DNA from: Calycina herbarum
Lineage: Eukaryota > Ascomycota > Leotiomycetes > Helotiales > Pezizellaceae
Direction of reading: 5' to 3'
Length of the DNA: 64,000 bases
Assembly (NCBI GenBank): GCA_001414485.1
Contig: LLEY01000096.1
Location: 1-64,000 of the forward strand
Position 1 is the stretch's first letter. Every line of letters starts with the position of its first letter. The position numbers were made by a program, and so were the translations under genes. Positions 1 through 10,243 of this stretch are shown here, piece after piece. The notes beneath the pieces are model-generated. The model was given only the letters and a program-made list of their open reading frames with translations, was not told where the DNA came from and did no database searches.

Positions 1-1556
1 ACTCCTCCCCCCTAAACCTCTTAAAATACAATAGCACTTTTAAATATAAGAATTCGTTCCTTAAGCAATGCCATAATATAGTAAAGGGTTAAAAAAACTA
101 GAAAACTTAAAAGATTATAGTAACTGAAGTTACTATAATAAGTTACTATAATTTTAGATCAAACTAACTCTTCAAATATGCTTCTACGAAGGGAAAAATA
201 AAGCAAGTGTAGAAACTTTTACTAACTTCCACTTAAAATTGCAAAAAAAAAGAAAAGGTCGGATGTGGACTCTATTCTATTCCTTATATTTTAGCTGACA
301 ATCATAAGATTGGTCGACAAGGATTTTCACCAGTCATTCGGACTTTTCAGGATATATTTTTTATTCAACAATTATCTCAAAAAGAAGCTATTTACAAACC
401 CCAACTCTTTCTAGTCTTTCAACCAGTCCCACGTCCCCTCTTTCTTCCCTCCTTTTCTCCTCCATTTCTCATTCTTCTACCTCTCTTCCTCTAATCTCAA
501 GCCCTTAATCTCAAGCCCTCTCTTCAAATCTCTTTAATCTTCTCATACCTTGCTCTACATCTTGCCTTGCCCTTCTTCTTTGAGGTGATTTTAATAACTT
601 CCAGCAAGATCTTCAATTCCTTTGGGGAAGCCTCTCATTATTGTGAGGCTTCACTTCAAGCCATTCCAGCTAATTAATTTCACCCTCAGAAATTTACCAT
701 TATCTACTTAATACATATTGAAGATTAATATACAATAGGAACAAAGCGTAGGGTAGTTGGTAGATATACAGTAAGTACCAGAAGTAGGAAAAGCCTCAAT
801 TAGCAAATAAATTATCCCGCAAGTCCCAATAATTAGTCAATTGATCACTTAATTAGTTAATTCCATAATCGTCAAATAAAATATGCCAAATTGAGCTTTT
901 TCGATAGGGTTTGCCTGTGTAGTACACCAGGGGATGCATGAATTGGTGACTGGCGAATAGTTGACCAACTCTCCTCTGTTCCTTCCATTGTTCATCCGAG
1001 ACTCGATAAATTGATTCCATTATCCCAAAAGGCTCTAATAATTAAGATTATAATATCTTTATTGTTCCAAAGGTCTTGGAACAATTGTGGAAGTGTAAGT
1101 ACTTCGAGAATACAGTCACGAATTCCTGCAGCCCCCGGTGGTAGTGGGATAGACTCGTAATGTAGCCTTCGAAAGAGAACAACTCTAGCAATATCTAGGC
1201 CAATCAAACTCTACTAACCCCAAAGAAGCCCCAAAAATCTAAATATAGCTTAGGAATTGTTCATCCCTGTCGAACATGTTTGGAGAACCTCGTTTGTGGC
1301 TTTTTGAATATTTTCCGATTGGGTCCAACCCCTGCTTTTCATTTCGTCATACGCTTTTCCCTTGATACTTTACAGAGTATAAAAGCTGTACTTTTGTAGA
1401 CAAGCTAGTATATCGACGCTAAAGGCTAAATAGCATCTAAAATGCGAGGAACAATCTAACTAGTTAGTTGGACAACTTAAACCATCCCAAGACAGCAACG
1501 AAAAAAAAAGCATAAATATCTCTCAAAATGCACCTTCAAAAAATTCTTCTTCCCTC
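1..1556. other. Intergenic, AT-rich, no gene recognised
   Basis: No convincing coding region on either strand. The first 50 bases contain a 30-bp block (20-49) that recurs at 2019-2048. The rest is AT-rich with pyrimidine-rich stretches around 420-560. The stretch just before 1557 is presumably the promoter and 5' leader of the small zinc-ribbon gene. Confidence 0.6.
20..49 (+). repeat. Direct repeat copy 1
   Basis: A 30-base block starting CTTAAAATACAA is repeated at 2019-2048. The two copies differ only by C-to-T at two CpA positions, and this copy has the T form. Weaker similarity continues about 60 bases further, so the block may be the edge of an old duplication. Confidence 0.6.
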
Positions 1557-1560
1557 ATGA
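1528..1560 (+). promoter_or_regulatory. Upstream ORF overlapping the start of the zinc-ribbon gene
   Basis: An ATG at 1528 opens a 10-codon frame whose TGA (1558-1560) overlaps the next ATG (1557-1559) as ATGA. If the transcript starts upstream of 1528, this uORF would put translation from 1557 under reinitiation control. Alternatively the ATG at 1587 is the real start. Confidence 0.4.
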
Positions 1561-1922
1561 CCTGGTCATCTCATCACACCATCATTATGCCGTCCTTCGC
1601 CAACACCACGAATCTCATCGTCCGCGCAAAGGCTCGAGCTGGAAAGGCTCGGGCCAAACTGTCACTGAGGAAGCTGGTAGGACTCAAGCCTAAGGAGTCG
1701 AAATGCCCCGTCTGCGAGAAGACATTCAATGGTAATGTTTGCGCTAACTGCGGTTCGCAAAGCAATACCTACGCTGATCTACGTTCGATTCAAAACCCCA
1801 AACGTCCTACCGAGAGCAATCCCCCCCGAAGGAAGCCCCCTCCTCCTCCTCGTCGGCCAACTCCACTTCCTTCACCAGAGTCTGAGGAACCTACACAGGC
1901 CTGGAGTCCGCTAGACAAGTAA
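1557..1922 (+). CDS. Small zinc-ribbon protein with proline-rich tail
   Basis: 121 codons, intronless. An N-terminal basic stretch (residues about 23-45, rich in Arg/Lys/Ala) is followed by a double CxxC motif, CPVC then CANCGS, spaced CX2CX8CX2CGS, which suggests a single zinc ribbon. The C-terminal third is Pro/Arg-rich (several PPPP and RRP runs) and probably disordered. I recognise no named family. The gene 2 kb downstream has the same cysteine spacing, so the two may be diverged paralogs. An in-frame ATG at 1587 is an alternative start and would shorten the protein by 10 residues. Function is unknown; a nucleic-acid or protein-binding role is only a guess from the zinc ribbon and basic stretch. 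Confidence 0.55.
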   Translation: MTWSSHHTIIMPSFANTTNLIVRAKARAGKARAKLSLRKLVGLKPKESKCPVCEKTFNGNVCANCGSQSNTYADLRSIQNPKRPTESNPPRRKPPPPPRRPTPLPSPESEEPTQAWSPLDK

Positions 1923-2018
1923 TGGACCAAGCAGAAGGTAAGTAGAGACTGAGCGAGGATGAGTCTGCTCCGAAGTGAGAGAGAGACTCAAGGGGCAGTA
2001 GCTCCTCACCCGCCCCCC

Positions 2019-2048
2019 TTAAAATACAACAGCACTTTTAAACATAAT
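2019..2048 (+). repeat. Direct repeat copy 2
   Basis: Partner of the block at 20-49. This copy retains CpA where the other has TpA. A C-rich tract precedes both copies. Confidence 0.6.
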
Positions 2049-2580
2049 AAACGGTTTTAGGAAGAATTAGAAAATAGTGAGATCATAATATTGTAAAAGG
2101 TAAGAGGAAGAGGACATAAAAACCTCAAGTATTGAAAGGAGGGGGACTGTTTAATATTATATCAAGGACTCTTTCAGGCTTCATCTAACATAATTGGAAA
2201 TAAGGATAACACCAACTCTCTTGCCTAACTATCTTGCCTGAAAACCTTTAGCTAGACACTTTGCTATAGAGTAGCTCAAATTAAAGTAGTTTTGATTAAC
2301 AGGTAACCTGAAAGTAGATCTGGAATAAACCTACAGTACTAGTCAACCGCTGTTAAGCGATTTCTACAACCCCACCAAAAACTCCATTTTTCCTAGTTTA
2401 GAAAGACGTAGTAATAATACGCCTATAAACCGGATTGTCTATAATTCGTTTTTAGAGTTCTTTCAAGTATTATATCTCTTTTATATAATTAGGTTTTTCT
2501 ATAAAATAAAGTCTCCTTATAGGGCGGAAGTATACGCGTAGACTAGTAGTTTTTTAGTCGAAATTCACAATATTTATGTA

Positions 2581-3096
2581 CAGTGAGTTGCGAGTTAAGC
2601 TTGAATTTGCCCACTTTTTTGTAATCTAAGCTTTTGAGAAAAATCCTTGATTTCCCCCTTTTTAGGCACTCTTTTACCTATTAATTAACAACAATATAAT
2701 ATACTATTTATAAGAACAGGAAAGAAGAGGCTTATATCTCCCCTTATACTCTATAAACTTTATAGGACAGAAATAGACAATTTTATATCTATCTTAATTT
2801 TTATAAGGTCTTAGTATAGCTTGTTAACCTTGTAGGGGGTAGTGAAATTTTTTTCAAGAAAAGGGGTTATTTTAAGAATTATTTATCTTTTAGTCTGCTT
2901 TTGTTATACTTACTTTAAATTAATAAATTATATAGAAGAGATAATTAGATATAGCGCTTCTTTCTAGCTAGGCCTCGTCTCTTTTAGAGTACTTTTATTT
3001 TCTGTCTTCTAAAGAAATAAGGGAGAAAGCCTTAATAAAAAAAAGCTCGGTTTACAAAAAAAGTGGGCAAATTCAAGCTTAACTCGCAACTCACTG
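2581..3096. mobile_element. MITE, Tc1/mariner type with mimp-like ends (copy 1)
   Basis: 516 bp flanked by TA on both sides (2579-2580 and 3097-3098). The terminal inverted repeats are about 40 bp and essentially perfect, beginning CAGTGAGTTGCGAGTTAAGC. The interior is AT-rich with no transposase frame, so the element is non-autonomous. A second copy in the opposite orientation lies at 10842-11346 and matches along its whole interior. The termini resemble those of mimp elements of Fusarium, which are mobilised by impala (Tc1/mariner). The resemblance is from memory and was not tested by alignment. Confidence 0.88.
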
Positions 3097-3930
3097 TAGG
3101 AAGGTTTATAATTACTCTAATAATTGATTTTCTAGAAGGAATCACTTTTAAGTAGTAATCTATATAGTAAAATCGAAGTACTAAAAAGCCATGTTTTAGT
3201 ATAAAACAGGGACTTGCTTAATAGCTGTTGACGGTGACTATACAGCAGTTCGTAGGTGAACCCACGATAGAGTAAAACATTTTTAATTTGAGCTATTTTG
3301 TAGGTCACACGTCCATGACAAGTCACTTGTCTAGTGAATTTGCATGATATGTCAGCTATTTTATCTTCTTGAATACGATCTCAAAATGATTCACCAGTTG
3401 CTTTGCTAGAATTTGGTGGAAGTGTTTCATGTGGCGGACACCCCATGATTAACTTGAATTCTGTATTGACAATTGATGTTTCTCTTTTGCGGGCCATGAG
3501 TCAGATAAATATATCGCCTAACTCGTTGAAAAATGTTTTGGATATAAACACTACTACATTCTGATTCGATGCTAGATTCACCAAACGGTTTTTAGTATTT
3601 TTCTTTGAAGACAATAGTAGACATCCACTTAAGCCAATTCTCTATTGTAGTGTATGTGGGGATGTTATTGGGGTGGCTGGTTAACTCTCAATCTATTTAT
3701 TATCCAAATTAAAACTTTATAATTCCTGTCATTTCAAATTTTCTTGCCTACCCACTTTCATCTTCGAGATAGAATTTTGCCCCTGGGTAAAATACACAAT
3801 TTTCAACTTCCACGAGGTATTTCTATGCTTCTTTTTACTCGGACATACTCATTCAACTTTTTTTGATCAACCTTGCCTGCACAGCACTTCCACAAAGCCA
3901 AGGAAACCCAGTAACCCAACCGAATACACC

Positions 3931-4419
3931 ATGAAGACACCTCATTGTCAAGTTTGCGGGAGAATCTGCTACTTCTTCACCTGTCCAAGCTGCGGATCAA
4001 AACTCGAGAATCTCCAAGAAGATCAATTCCGTGGAATCAGAATGTACGAATGGATCATGGGAGACAGCAACAAGGGAGTGACGATGGAGGACCGAGAGAG
4101 AGCATGGGGAGCTTACCAGATTTCATCGAACAATTCAGGTCATCAAAGTGGACGAAATAGCTCCGTGGCTTACCATGGAATGCAAAATGGTGGTACGACT
4201 GTCGGTTATCAACATGGAAGAAATATCTCAGATGCATATCAGACAACGCAAAGTGGTGGGAGGATGATGGAAAACCGAGGAGAGAGAGCGCCTGGATCTT
4301 TTCAGGGCTCATCTAGAGAACTCGGTTACCAAATTGGACGACCAAGCTCGAGTACATACCAGGGAATGCAGAGAGGCAGTAACAACAAAGAAAAGAAAGA
4401 TAATAGAAAAAAGAATTGA
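3931..4419 (+). CDS. Small zinc-ribbon protein with Gly/Ser/Tyr repeats
   Basis: 162 codons, no intron seen. Residues 6-23 hold CX2CX8CX2CGS (CQVC then CPSCGS), the same spacing as in the gene at 1557. After a short charged stretch, residues about 65-150 are a low-complexity region with three or four degenerate units of roughly 28 residues of the pattern GYQ-x-GR-x-SS-x-AYQGMQ-x-GG. A Lys/Arg/Asn-rich tail ends the protein. No signal peptide or membrane segment is present. I do not recognise the family. The repeats point to a disordered, possibly assembly-prone tail behind a zinc ribbon, which is inference only. Confidence 0.6.
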   Translation: MKTPHCQVCGRICYFFTCPSCGSKLENLQEDQFRGIRMYEWIMGDSNKGVTMEDRERAWGAYQISSNNSGHQSGRNSSVAYHGMQNGGTTVGYQHGRNISDAYQTTQSGGRMMENRGERAPGSFQGSSRELGYQIGRPSSSTYQGMQRGSNNKEKKDNRKKN

Positions 4420-4769
4420 GCAACGGGAGACCGGTTCCGGAACGAGGATTTTATGAGATGGGGATAGATTATTATGGTTTCGAGTAGGGGGTTTTCTATT
4501 GGAGATGCTGGGCATATGGGTAGCCGAGACTTGTTCAACTGGGAATACATGAATTTTCAAAAACACAACTAGACTCGTGTGGAGTGAGCTTGATATAATG
4601 TATAGATATTCGTCAATTTAGTTTTGTGGTATAAGAACTAGTTGTTGAATTAGGTAGGGGTAAGACACACCTACAGTGCTCGAGTGTCTTCTCACGCTTA
4701 CAAGCTGCGGACAGTCTCAAGGGTTAGAGTTCTCCTACTTCTGAGGATTACTTCTGGTAAACATGTCTT
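4420..4769. other. Convergent intergenic gap
   Basis: 350 bp between the 3' ends of two convergent small genes. Nothing coding is recognised; it presumably holds both 3' UTRs. Confidence 0.5.
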
Positions 4770-5111
4770 TTAACTAGGATAATTGTTTCGGCCTTGATGT
4801 TGCTGTCGTTGACTTTTAAGATCTTGCAGCTCTATGCCTCCTTGTCCCGTTTGAGAAAATCCTTCCCACATAGCAGAGCAAAATATGTATAGCAAATAAA
4901 ACATAATGCAAACAATACAAACTTCAATAATGATCATGATAATCAGTTCAGCTACACGCATGGACGTTGGATACTTCTTATCGGGATAGATAGAGAAATA
5001 CGGGAGATAACCTTCATTGATTCGTGCATGAAGCCGAGGTGTAACAGGAGTGGGGTAAATTAGCAGAATTGATATTCTGGGTTCTGAAGTTGGAGAAGTA
5101 AATGTATTCAT
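4770..5111 (-). CDS. Hypothetical single-pass membrane protein
   Basis: 113 codons from an ATG at 5111 to TAA. Residues about 52-80 form one long hydrophobic segment (Ile/Val/Cys-rich, ending in IFCSAMW). It is preceded by a hydrophilic, Pro-rich N-terminus and followed by a Gln/Gly-rich tail. There is no N-terminal signal peptide, so this looks like an internal signal-anchor protein. No family recognised. It is convergent with the zinc-ribbon gene and divergent from the glutathione transferase gene 860 bp away. Confidence 0.5.
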   Translation of the reverse strand: MNTFTSPTSEPRISILLIYPTPVTPRLHARINEGYLPYFSIYPDKKYPTSMRVAELIIMIIIEVCIVCIMFYLLYIFCSAMWEGFSQTGQGGIELQDLKSQRQQHQGRNNYPS

Positions 5112-5970
5112 ACTTGTGGAGGAGTCAAATGTAGAATTCAGTCGAAGTTTCGGGCGTTGAGAATGAATCCTATCGCAAAATTAAAGCCTCTGAAAGAGAA
5201 AGATTATATGACGAAACTGGAACCGCAGATTCTATTGTTCAATGAGAACGGAGCCAGTTAAAGGATCCCCTCACTCCCTTGGGAGAAAGCTCAATAGGGG
5301 AGCTACCACTGACTCGCCCTTTTGTGTTCTCGTATACAGACTCAAAACACATATATGGCTTTGTTAGAACTTATTCCAACCAAAACACTAAACAATTTGA
5401 AACAAGTAAAAGAATGTAACAAAGAAAATAGAGTTTCAAAAAATATAAACATTATATTGGCGTATCGGAGTATGGTAAACCCCAAAGCCCCACTTTCGGG
5501 ATTAAATACCACCCGTCGGGGCTGACTAGAACCGAAGTTCCGCAGCGCATCTGTAAGCATTGGATTGGAATTCCCATAAAAATAGGGAGCTATTCCTAAA
5601 CCTGACTGATTAGCAATATTTCATAATACGCCGTGAGGAAGGTGTTCTCTCACCGCTCGTCTTCTGCCACCAATGGATGCATCTTGTACGTTCACCGAAA
5701 TTAGTCAAACCAAAAAAGGGTACTTCTACGAACAGCACTTTCTTATTTGTCAATGCCAAGTGAAGAAGGAGTTACTTGAGTTACTCAAGTGTGAAAACAC
5801 TTATATCATGCGGGCATCCAAGCCAAGTCAAGTAGGCCATTTTTGTTATAAGTACAACTGCTTCCCTAAAGCCTTCTAATTTTTGGTTCTCAACCCAAAC
5901 ACAGCTTTCTCATTCCACTTTTCATATCTCAAAATCCAAAACAAAACCCTTCGCATAATCACAGCGCAAA
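5112..5970. other. Divergent promoter region
   Basis: 859 bp between two divergently transcribed genes. Short open frames here have no protein-like features. A CT/CA-rich stretch just before 5971 looks like the leader of the GST gene. Confidence 0.5.
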
Positions 5971-6699
5971 ATGGCATCTTCAGATATCAAGCCCATCAAA
6001 GTCTGGGGAAGAGGTGGACCCAACCCCCCAAAAGTCGCCATGATTCTCGCTTTACTCTCCGTCCCTCACGAATTCGTCCCCATCACCTTCGCCGACGTCA
6101 AGAAACCCGAGTATCTAGCCATAAATCCTAATGGCAGACTTCCCGCCATTCATGATCCAAATACCGATCTCACTATTTGGGAGTCCGGTGCCATTGTCGA
6201 ATATTTGATCGACCGATACGACAAGGATCACAAGTACAGTTTTGCGCCCGGGACAAACGATTACTACCTCGCCAAACAATGGCTCATCTTCCAGGTTTCT
6301 GGACAGGGCCCTTATTATGGTCAAGCGGTCTGGTTCACGAGGTTACATCACGAGAGAATACCAAGTGCCACGGAGAGATATGAGAAAGAGGTTGGCCGAG
6401 TAACAGGAGTCTTGGGTAAGTTTCTTGTGAGGATTTATATGAGAAACTTTGTTATTAACTTATTCCCAGAGGTACATTTAACAGCACAAAAGACGAAATT
6501 TGAGACTGGTGAGGGACCTTGGCTCGTGGGAAACAAGCTCTCATATGCAGATATTGCTTTCGTATCCTGGCAGGCCGATATCGCCAAAGCTCTCGCGAAA
6601 GATAAATTCGACCCAGATAAGTATCCAGTTGTGAAGGAATGGCTGGCGAAGTTGACTGCAATCAAAGAAGTCTCGGATGCTCTTGCTGTCGCGCACTGA
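5971..6699 (+). CDS. Glutathione S-transferase, Ure2-like fungal class
   Basis: Two exons, 5971-6415 and 6470-6699, with a 54-nt GTAAGT...CAG intron (6416-6469). The intron is a multiple of three and stop-free, so the unspliced frame reads through. Splicing restores a VLEVHL junction and gives 224 residues. The thioredoxin-like N-domain (residues about 7-90) has the NPPKV start typical of Ure2-like enzymes, the cis-Pro segment NGRLPAIHDP and the glutathione-binding WESGAIVEYLIDRYD. The helical C-domain holds GPWLVGNKLSYADIAFVSW. Cytosolic conjugation of glutathione to electrophiles, or peroxide reduction, is expected from the family. Substrate cannot be told from sequence. Confidence 0.9.
   Translation: MASSDIKPIKVWGRGGPNPPKVAMILALLSVPHEFVPITFADVKKPEYLAINPNGRLPAIHDPNTDLTIWESGAIVEYLIDRYDKDHKYSFAPGTNDYYLAKQWLIFQVSGQGPYYGQAVWFTRLHHERIPSATERYEKEVGRVTGVLGKFLVRIYMRNFVINLFPEVHLTAQKTKFETGEGPWLVGNKLSYADIAFVSWQADIAKALAKDKFDPDKYPVVKEWLAKLTAIKEVSDALAVAH
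6416..6469 (+). other. In-frame 54-nt intron of the GST gene
   Basis: GTAAGT donor, TTAAC branch-like site and CCCAG acceptor. Because it is a multiple of three without stops, retention would insert 18 hydrophobic residues between the two GST domains rather than truncate the protein. Confidence 0.85.
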
Positions 6700-6944
6700 T
6701 ATTTTCCTCTGCCAGTAGGATCTGGAAAACATCCTTAGCTAAGTACTTGATTTTACGGGGTCACGTTTTGCTCAAAGTATGCGTAAAGAAAGTTTCAAAA
6801 TTGTTCACGTCTAAGTACACAAATTCAAAGTTTGATATTCTTTAAAGTTCATATAAATATGGTAGTGAGATATCTCAATATCCATTGAGTTATGAGGAAG
6901 AAACTCCAACGTATTCTTCCAGAAAACCCAACATGGCGGCTCGC

Positions 6945-7247
6945 TTAACCAGATTCGGAGCCGGAAGTCTGACCAGATTCCAAATCCTTCTTCTTTCCAA
7001 ACCATTTGTCCCAGTAGTAGTGTCTAATTGTAAGCCAAACTATAAGCAAAACCGAAAAAGCAAAGACTCCAACCATCGCCCATCCAACTGGACTGACGTG
7101 AGGTCCCACATCCGTTGCTCCGTTTGCAATTCCTGACTCGGGCTCCGATACGTTTCGTGGAAGTATGATTGGGGGAATTCCATCATTGGGAAAACGAGGA
7201 TCCGCCGCGACGAGGGCGAGAAGCATTGTAATGATGATAAGCTCCAT
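6945..7247 (-). CDS. Small signal-peptide plus single-TM membrane protein
   Basis: 100 residues from the ATG at 7247 (context GCC ATG G). The frame stays open 56 codons further upstream, but that extension is unlike a protein N-terminus, so the internal Met is chosen. Residues 1-20 (MELIIITMLLALVAADP) look like a cleavable signal peptide. A short lumenal or extracellular loop follows with one N-glycosylation site (NVS), then a transmembrane segment at about 58-79 ending in RHYYWDKW, and a Lys/Ser/Gly tail. The topology is type I. No family recognised. Confidence 0.6.
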   Translation of the reverse strand: MELIIITMLLALVAADPRFPNDGIPPIILPRNVSEPESGIANGATDVGPHVSPVGWAMVGVFAFSVLLIVWLTIRHYYWDKWFGKKKDLESGQTSGSESG

Positions 7248-9866
7248 GGCAATTGTAGGTGTTGAATAGGTATGTTTTGGGGGGAAAAGGTTCGTCAAGT
7301 TCAAATCGTCAAGGTAAACGAGCTGCGAAGAGCGATTGGGGACGAGACCTAGGAGTAAGGGGAACTTATACTTATATCCCAAAGTCTGTTTGTGTTCTGG
7401 TGTATGCAAAACCACTTGTTCGAGATCACAAAGAAGGTTTCACTGCAAGTTCGTTGAAGAAAATGCTAGATTGTCATCTCTTTGTTCCTCCATGTGGGTT
7501 TGCCACCTGTCTCAAGACAGGCGAATCCGTCATTATCAAACCAATCTACAAAACCATTGTTGTTTTGAAGCCCAGTATTTTTCGAGAAGACTCTCGAATC
7601 TGCGGAGATAGTAATGAAGCACATAATCCGTTAAGCGAGGAAAGAGCTGTCCTTTTCATTCTTGGTCAGTTCGTAGCAAGTCATTTCCTTAAACTATGGG
7701 GCGAAATTACAATGACGCACAATCAACTTCTTCCATAAGCCTCTGCAAACAAATTTTACCGTCGTTTTCTCAGTAGGGGTTTAAATTTAGTCAGGTTCAA
7801 AACAAGATGTGAATAGGAGCGTAATTCTAACATGTCACGCAATCTGGCTGTCGCCTGGTTATTGGACGACAGAACACGCTAAGGTCACATCACGGTAGCA
7901 CTAGCAAACTTTAGTATATATATCTCCTTTTTGAAAACTTTTCTTTCTTTCTTTGTGGCCAACTCTACCTTCCTTGTAGGTAGTCTTGTTCTCCATTCTC
8001 GTTGTCGACGGGCAATGGGTCTTAACTCCCCAGGCCATTTTACCTTGACGGGTAGAATTTGCCTTCCTCCGCGTCGAAAGACAACGAGAACGGCGGACGA
8101 CGGTTTTAGCCATTCATTTCAACATCTCCTCGAGCGTCAGTTCATTGCAATTGCAAGTGCCAAGGCTTTCTCTTGGCTTATAGCAGTAGCGCGGGCTTTC
8201 AGGTCTTGCCGACATTTGCACTCTTTACGGGCTATCTCGGTCTCGTAACTTGTCACAGCTTAACTGCTTGTGGCAAGCCGCAAGTGTATTTTAGGCACCT
8301 ACAAGTTTTTTTCAAAATAACCTCCTCTGGTCGTTCGGGTTCTCAACCAACGCCGTCGTCTCAAGCAGCTCCAGCAGCTCCAAATCGCTCGGCTTCAATT
8401 CTCGCCCAATAAGCATCGCTCAAAACAAGCACACGTCCTAGGATGAGCAGCTCCTGTAGTTCCATTGCTCCAATGGGATGCTGCCACTCCAAAAATTATT
8501 GCACGAAGCAGTCTTCAACTTCTCGGATGTAGATGAAGATCCACAACTATCACCATCCAGGACATGTCCCTCACCAGCCAACCTTTGTGAATCCGGGACT
8601 CAAGCTCTTCCAATGGCTGCAGAAGCCCTTTTCGACGTCCAATCCCCCTTGGTTCTCAAGCAGGAATTTGGCAGTTCCACCTTCATCTTAGGTTTCAAAC
8701 TCTGCCTCTTGCCCCTGCTTTTGCTCAAGCTCTCACTGTCGCCAAACCCCAACAAAAATGAAGGATGCCAGCATTGAAAGCAGAATGGCAAAAATGAACT
8801 CAGTTCCAATCTTTAGTAAAGGAAAGGGTCGGAAACCGGGAAGTGGCTCAAGTATGATAAACTTGAGAGTTTCAAGCAGCCCACGGGCAAGCAAAACAAC
8901 GTTCTGGAACAAGGAAGCTCGTTGAATTTTGATCACCCCCCAAGTTTGGAATGATGGATACGAATGGAGAAAAGTTAGCAAATTTTCCTACATAATTTTC
9001 ACGACTCGCTCACTGGCGCTAAAAGGGGGCAATTCAAGCAGTCTGCATTGGTAGGAAATAACCTCCTCCAAGAGTCGACACTGTCGAAAAGCTAGTTGAA
9101 ATTGTCAACTCAAACATACCTTCTTGCAGTATCGTCAGAAACGACCGAAATTCACCAGGCTTCAATTCCACCACTTCCATGACCAAGATAAAGGCGACAA
9201 CCTTCACGGGAACCATCTTCGTAATTCATCACGGTACAAAGTTGTTGAATAAAAGCTCTGGCAAACGTTCGACTTTCGCAACTTGAAACATGTCAAGACA
9301 AGCACCGATGAAGCAGGTAAGGAAACCCCAATGCACCTTTATTTTTAGTGACACATTTTGATATTATCAAAGAGAAGCCAACACCACGAGAGACAAGAAA
9401 TTCTCCATCCGTGCTTACTTTCCGTTCGAGACAAAATCGTATTACAAGGTTGTGGATGAGAGACAGCCAGGAGGGAGGGAAATCAAACAAATACATATTC
9501 AAACACACAAACTTTTCATGACAAGGTTGTAGAGGGGAGACAACCAGGGGAACATGCGATTTGGTGAGGACGATGGAAGCGAATGAGTAGCGGAGGAAGC
9601 AATTCCCGAGAGTGGGTTGTTGTTGAGATGTTTTGCTCTAGGGGGACTGTATCACGATGTGGTTTTATACCAACCGCTTGAATCTTGAGCGGAAGATAGC
9701 TAGAGAAATCTATATCATTGATACAAACTAACACGGTCTAATTTCATATCAAACCACTTTGCCAAATCTTGAAATCAATGTTCTTTGGAATGACCACAGA
9801 CGAATTCAGCAAAAGCTTACAGCCAAGTTATCCACTAGTAATAATCACAAAATCCCAACATTCCAA
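7248..9866. other. 2.6-kb stretch without a supportable gene
   Basis: Several open frames of 60-160 codons occur on both strands, but most begin at TTG or GTG rather than ATG and none shows domains or conserved-looking composition. One ATG frame (8478-8777 +, 99 codons, hydrophobic near its C-terminus) is the least unlikely. The base composition is that of gene space, so a decayed gene or non-coding RNA is possible. Confidence 0.45.
8478..8777 (+). CDS. Doubtful 99-codon ORF
   Basis: Begins with ATG and has a hydrophobic stretch near residues 70-85 (LGFKLCLLPLLLLKLSLS). No recognised domain, no intron signals and no conserved motif. Kept only because the surrounding 2.6 kb is otherwise empty. 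Confidence 0.15.
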   Translation: MLPLQKLLHEAVFNFSDVDEDPQLSPSRTCPSPANLCESGTQALPMAAEALFDVQSPLVLKQEFGSSTFILGFKLCLLPLLLLKLSLSPNPNKNEGCQH

Positions 9867-10217
9867 TTAAAATCCCCCAACCCTAACCTCTCTTCCCCTC
9901 CCAGGGTACCCTTTTTGTGCCTCATTCGCATAATAAATAACCGTATACCAAAATAAAGCAACAATCAAAAGAATCCCAACCTTCAAATACACATTATCTG
10001 GACTAAAGTTCTCACTTTCTCTATAAGGTTGATTTGAAAATGGCAAAGAATTGATGGTATCGTAACTTGGTGTTTGTGGGCTTGAACTAGATGTATCCCC
10101 AGATGCGGGCCAAACAATGCCCACTCGTTTCTATGAGTATCATGACCGTGGTCGAACTGAAAGGTTGTCAGAAAAGAAGTTGAATTTGGGCATGCGACTT
10201 ACAATCGCAGTGTCCAT
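9867..10217 (-). CDS. Small tail-anchored-like membrane protein, two exons
   Basis: The main frame (from about 10130 down to TAA at 9867) lacks its own ATG and has a TAG codon just upstream, so a splice is needed. A start at 10217 (MDTAI) followed by a GTAAGT donor and a TAG acceptor (intron 10131-10202, 72 nt) joins in frame and gives 92 residues. An alternative CAG acceptor at 10157 leads into a different, unconvincing frame. The protein has a Ser/Pro-rich N-terminus, one transmembrane segment (VGILLIVALFWYTVIYY) and a short basic C-terminus (KGYPGRGREVRVGGF). No family recognised. Confidence 0.45.
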
Positions 10218-10243
10218 CAAAGGTGCCGACTCTGCGGAGGCAT
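10217..10243 (-). promoter_or_regulatory. 8-codon uORF overlapping the start codon
   Basis: An ATG at 10243 reads 8 codons to TGA at 10219-10217. The stop overlaps the proposed start ATG (10217) as TGATG, an arrangement compatible with termination-reinitiation. This depends on the exon model being right. Confidence 0.3.

Larger units (their letters stand above)
1923..3930. other. Intergenic with MITE and AT-rich flanks
   Basis: Apart from the direct repeat at 2019 and the MITE at 2581-3096, I see no gene. The segments 2,380-2,580 and 3,100-3,330 are AT-rich. 3,700-3,930 is the likely promoter of the next gene. Confidence 0.55.

Noticed and set aside
5971..6699. Bacterial origin of the GST gene
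   Set aside because: It has a fungal intron and the NPPKV Ure2-like start common in fungi; no sign of transfer.
7259..7738. 159-codon plus-strand open frame
   Set aside because: Begins at GTG, overlaps the promoter side of the small membrane-protein gene, and shows no domain or splice logic.
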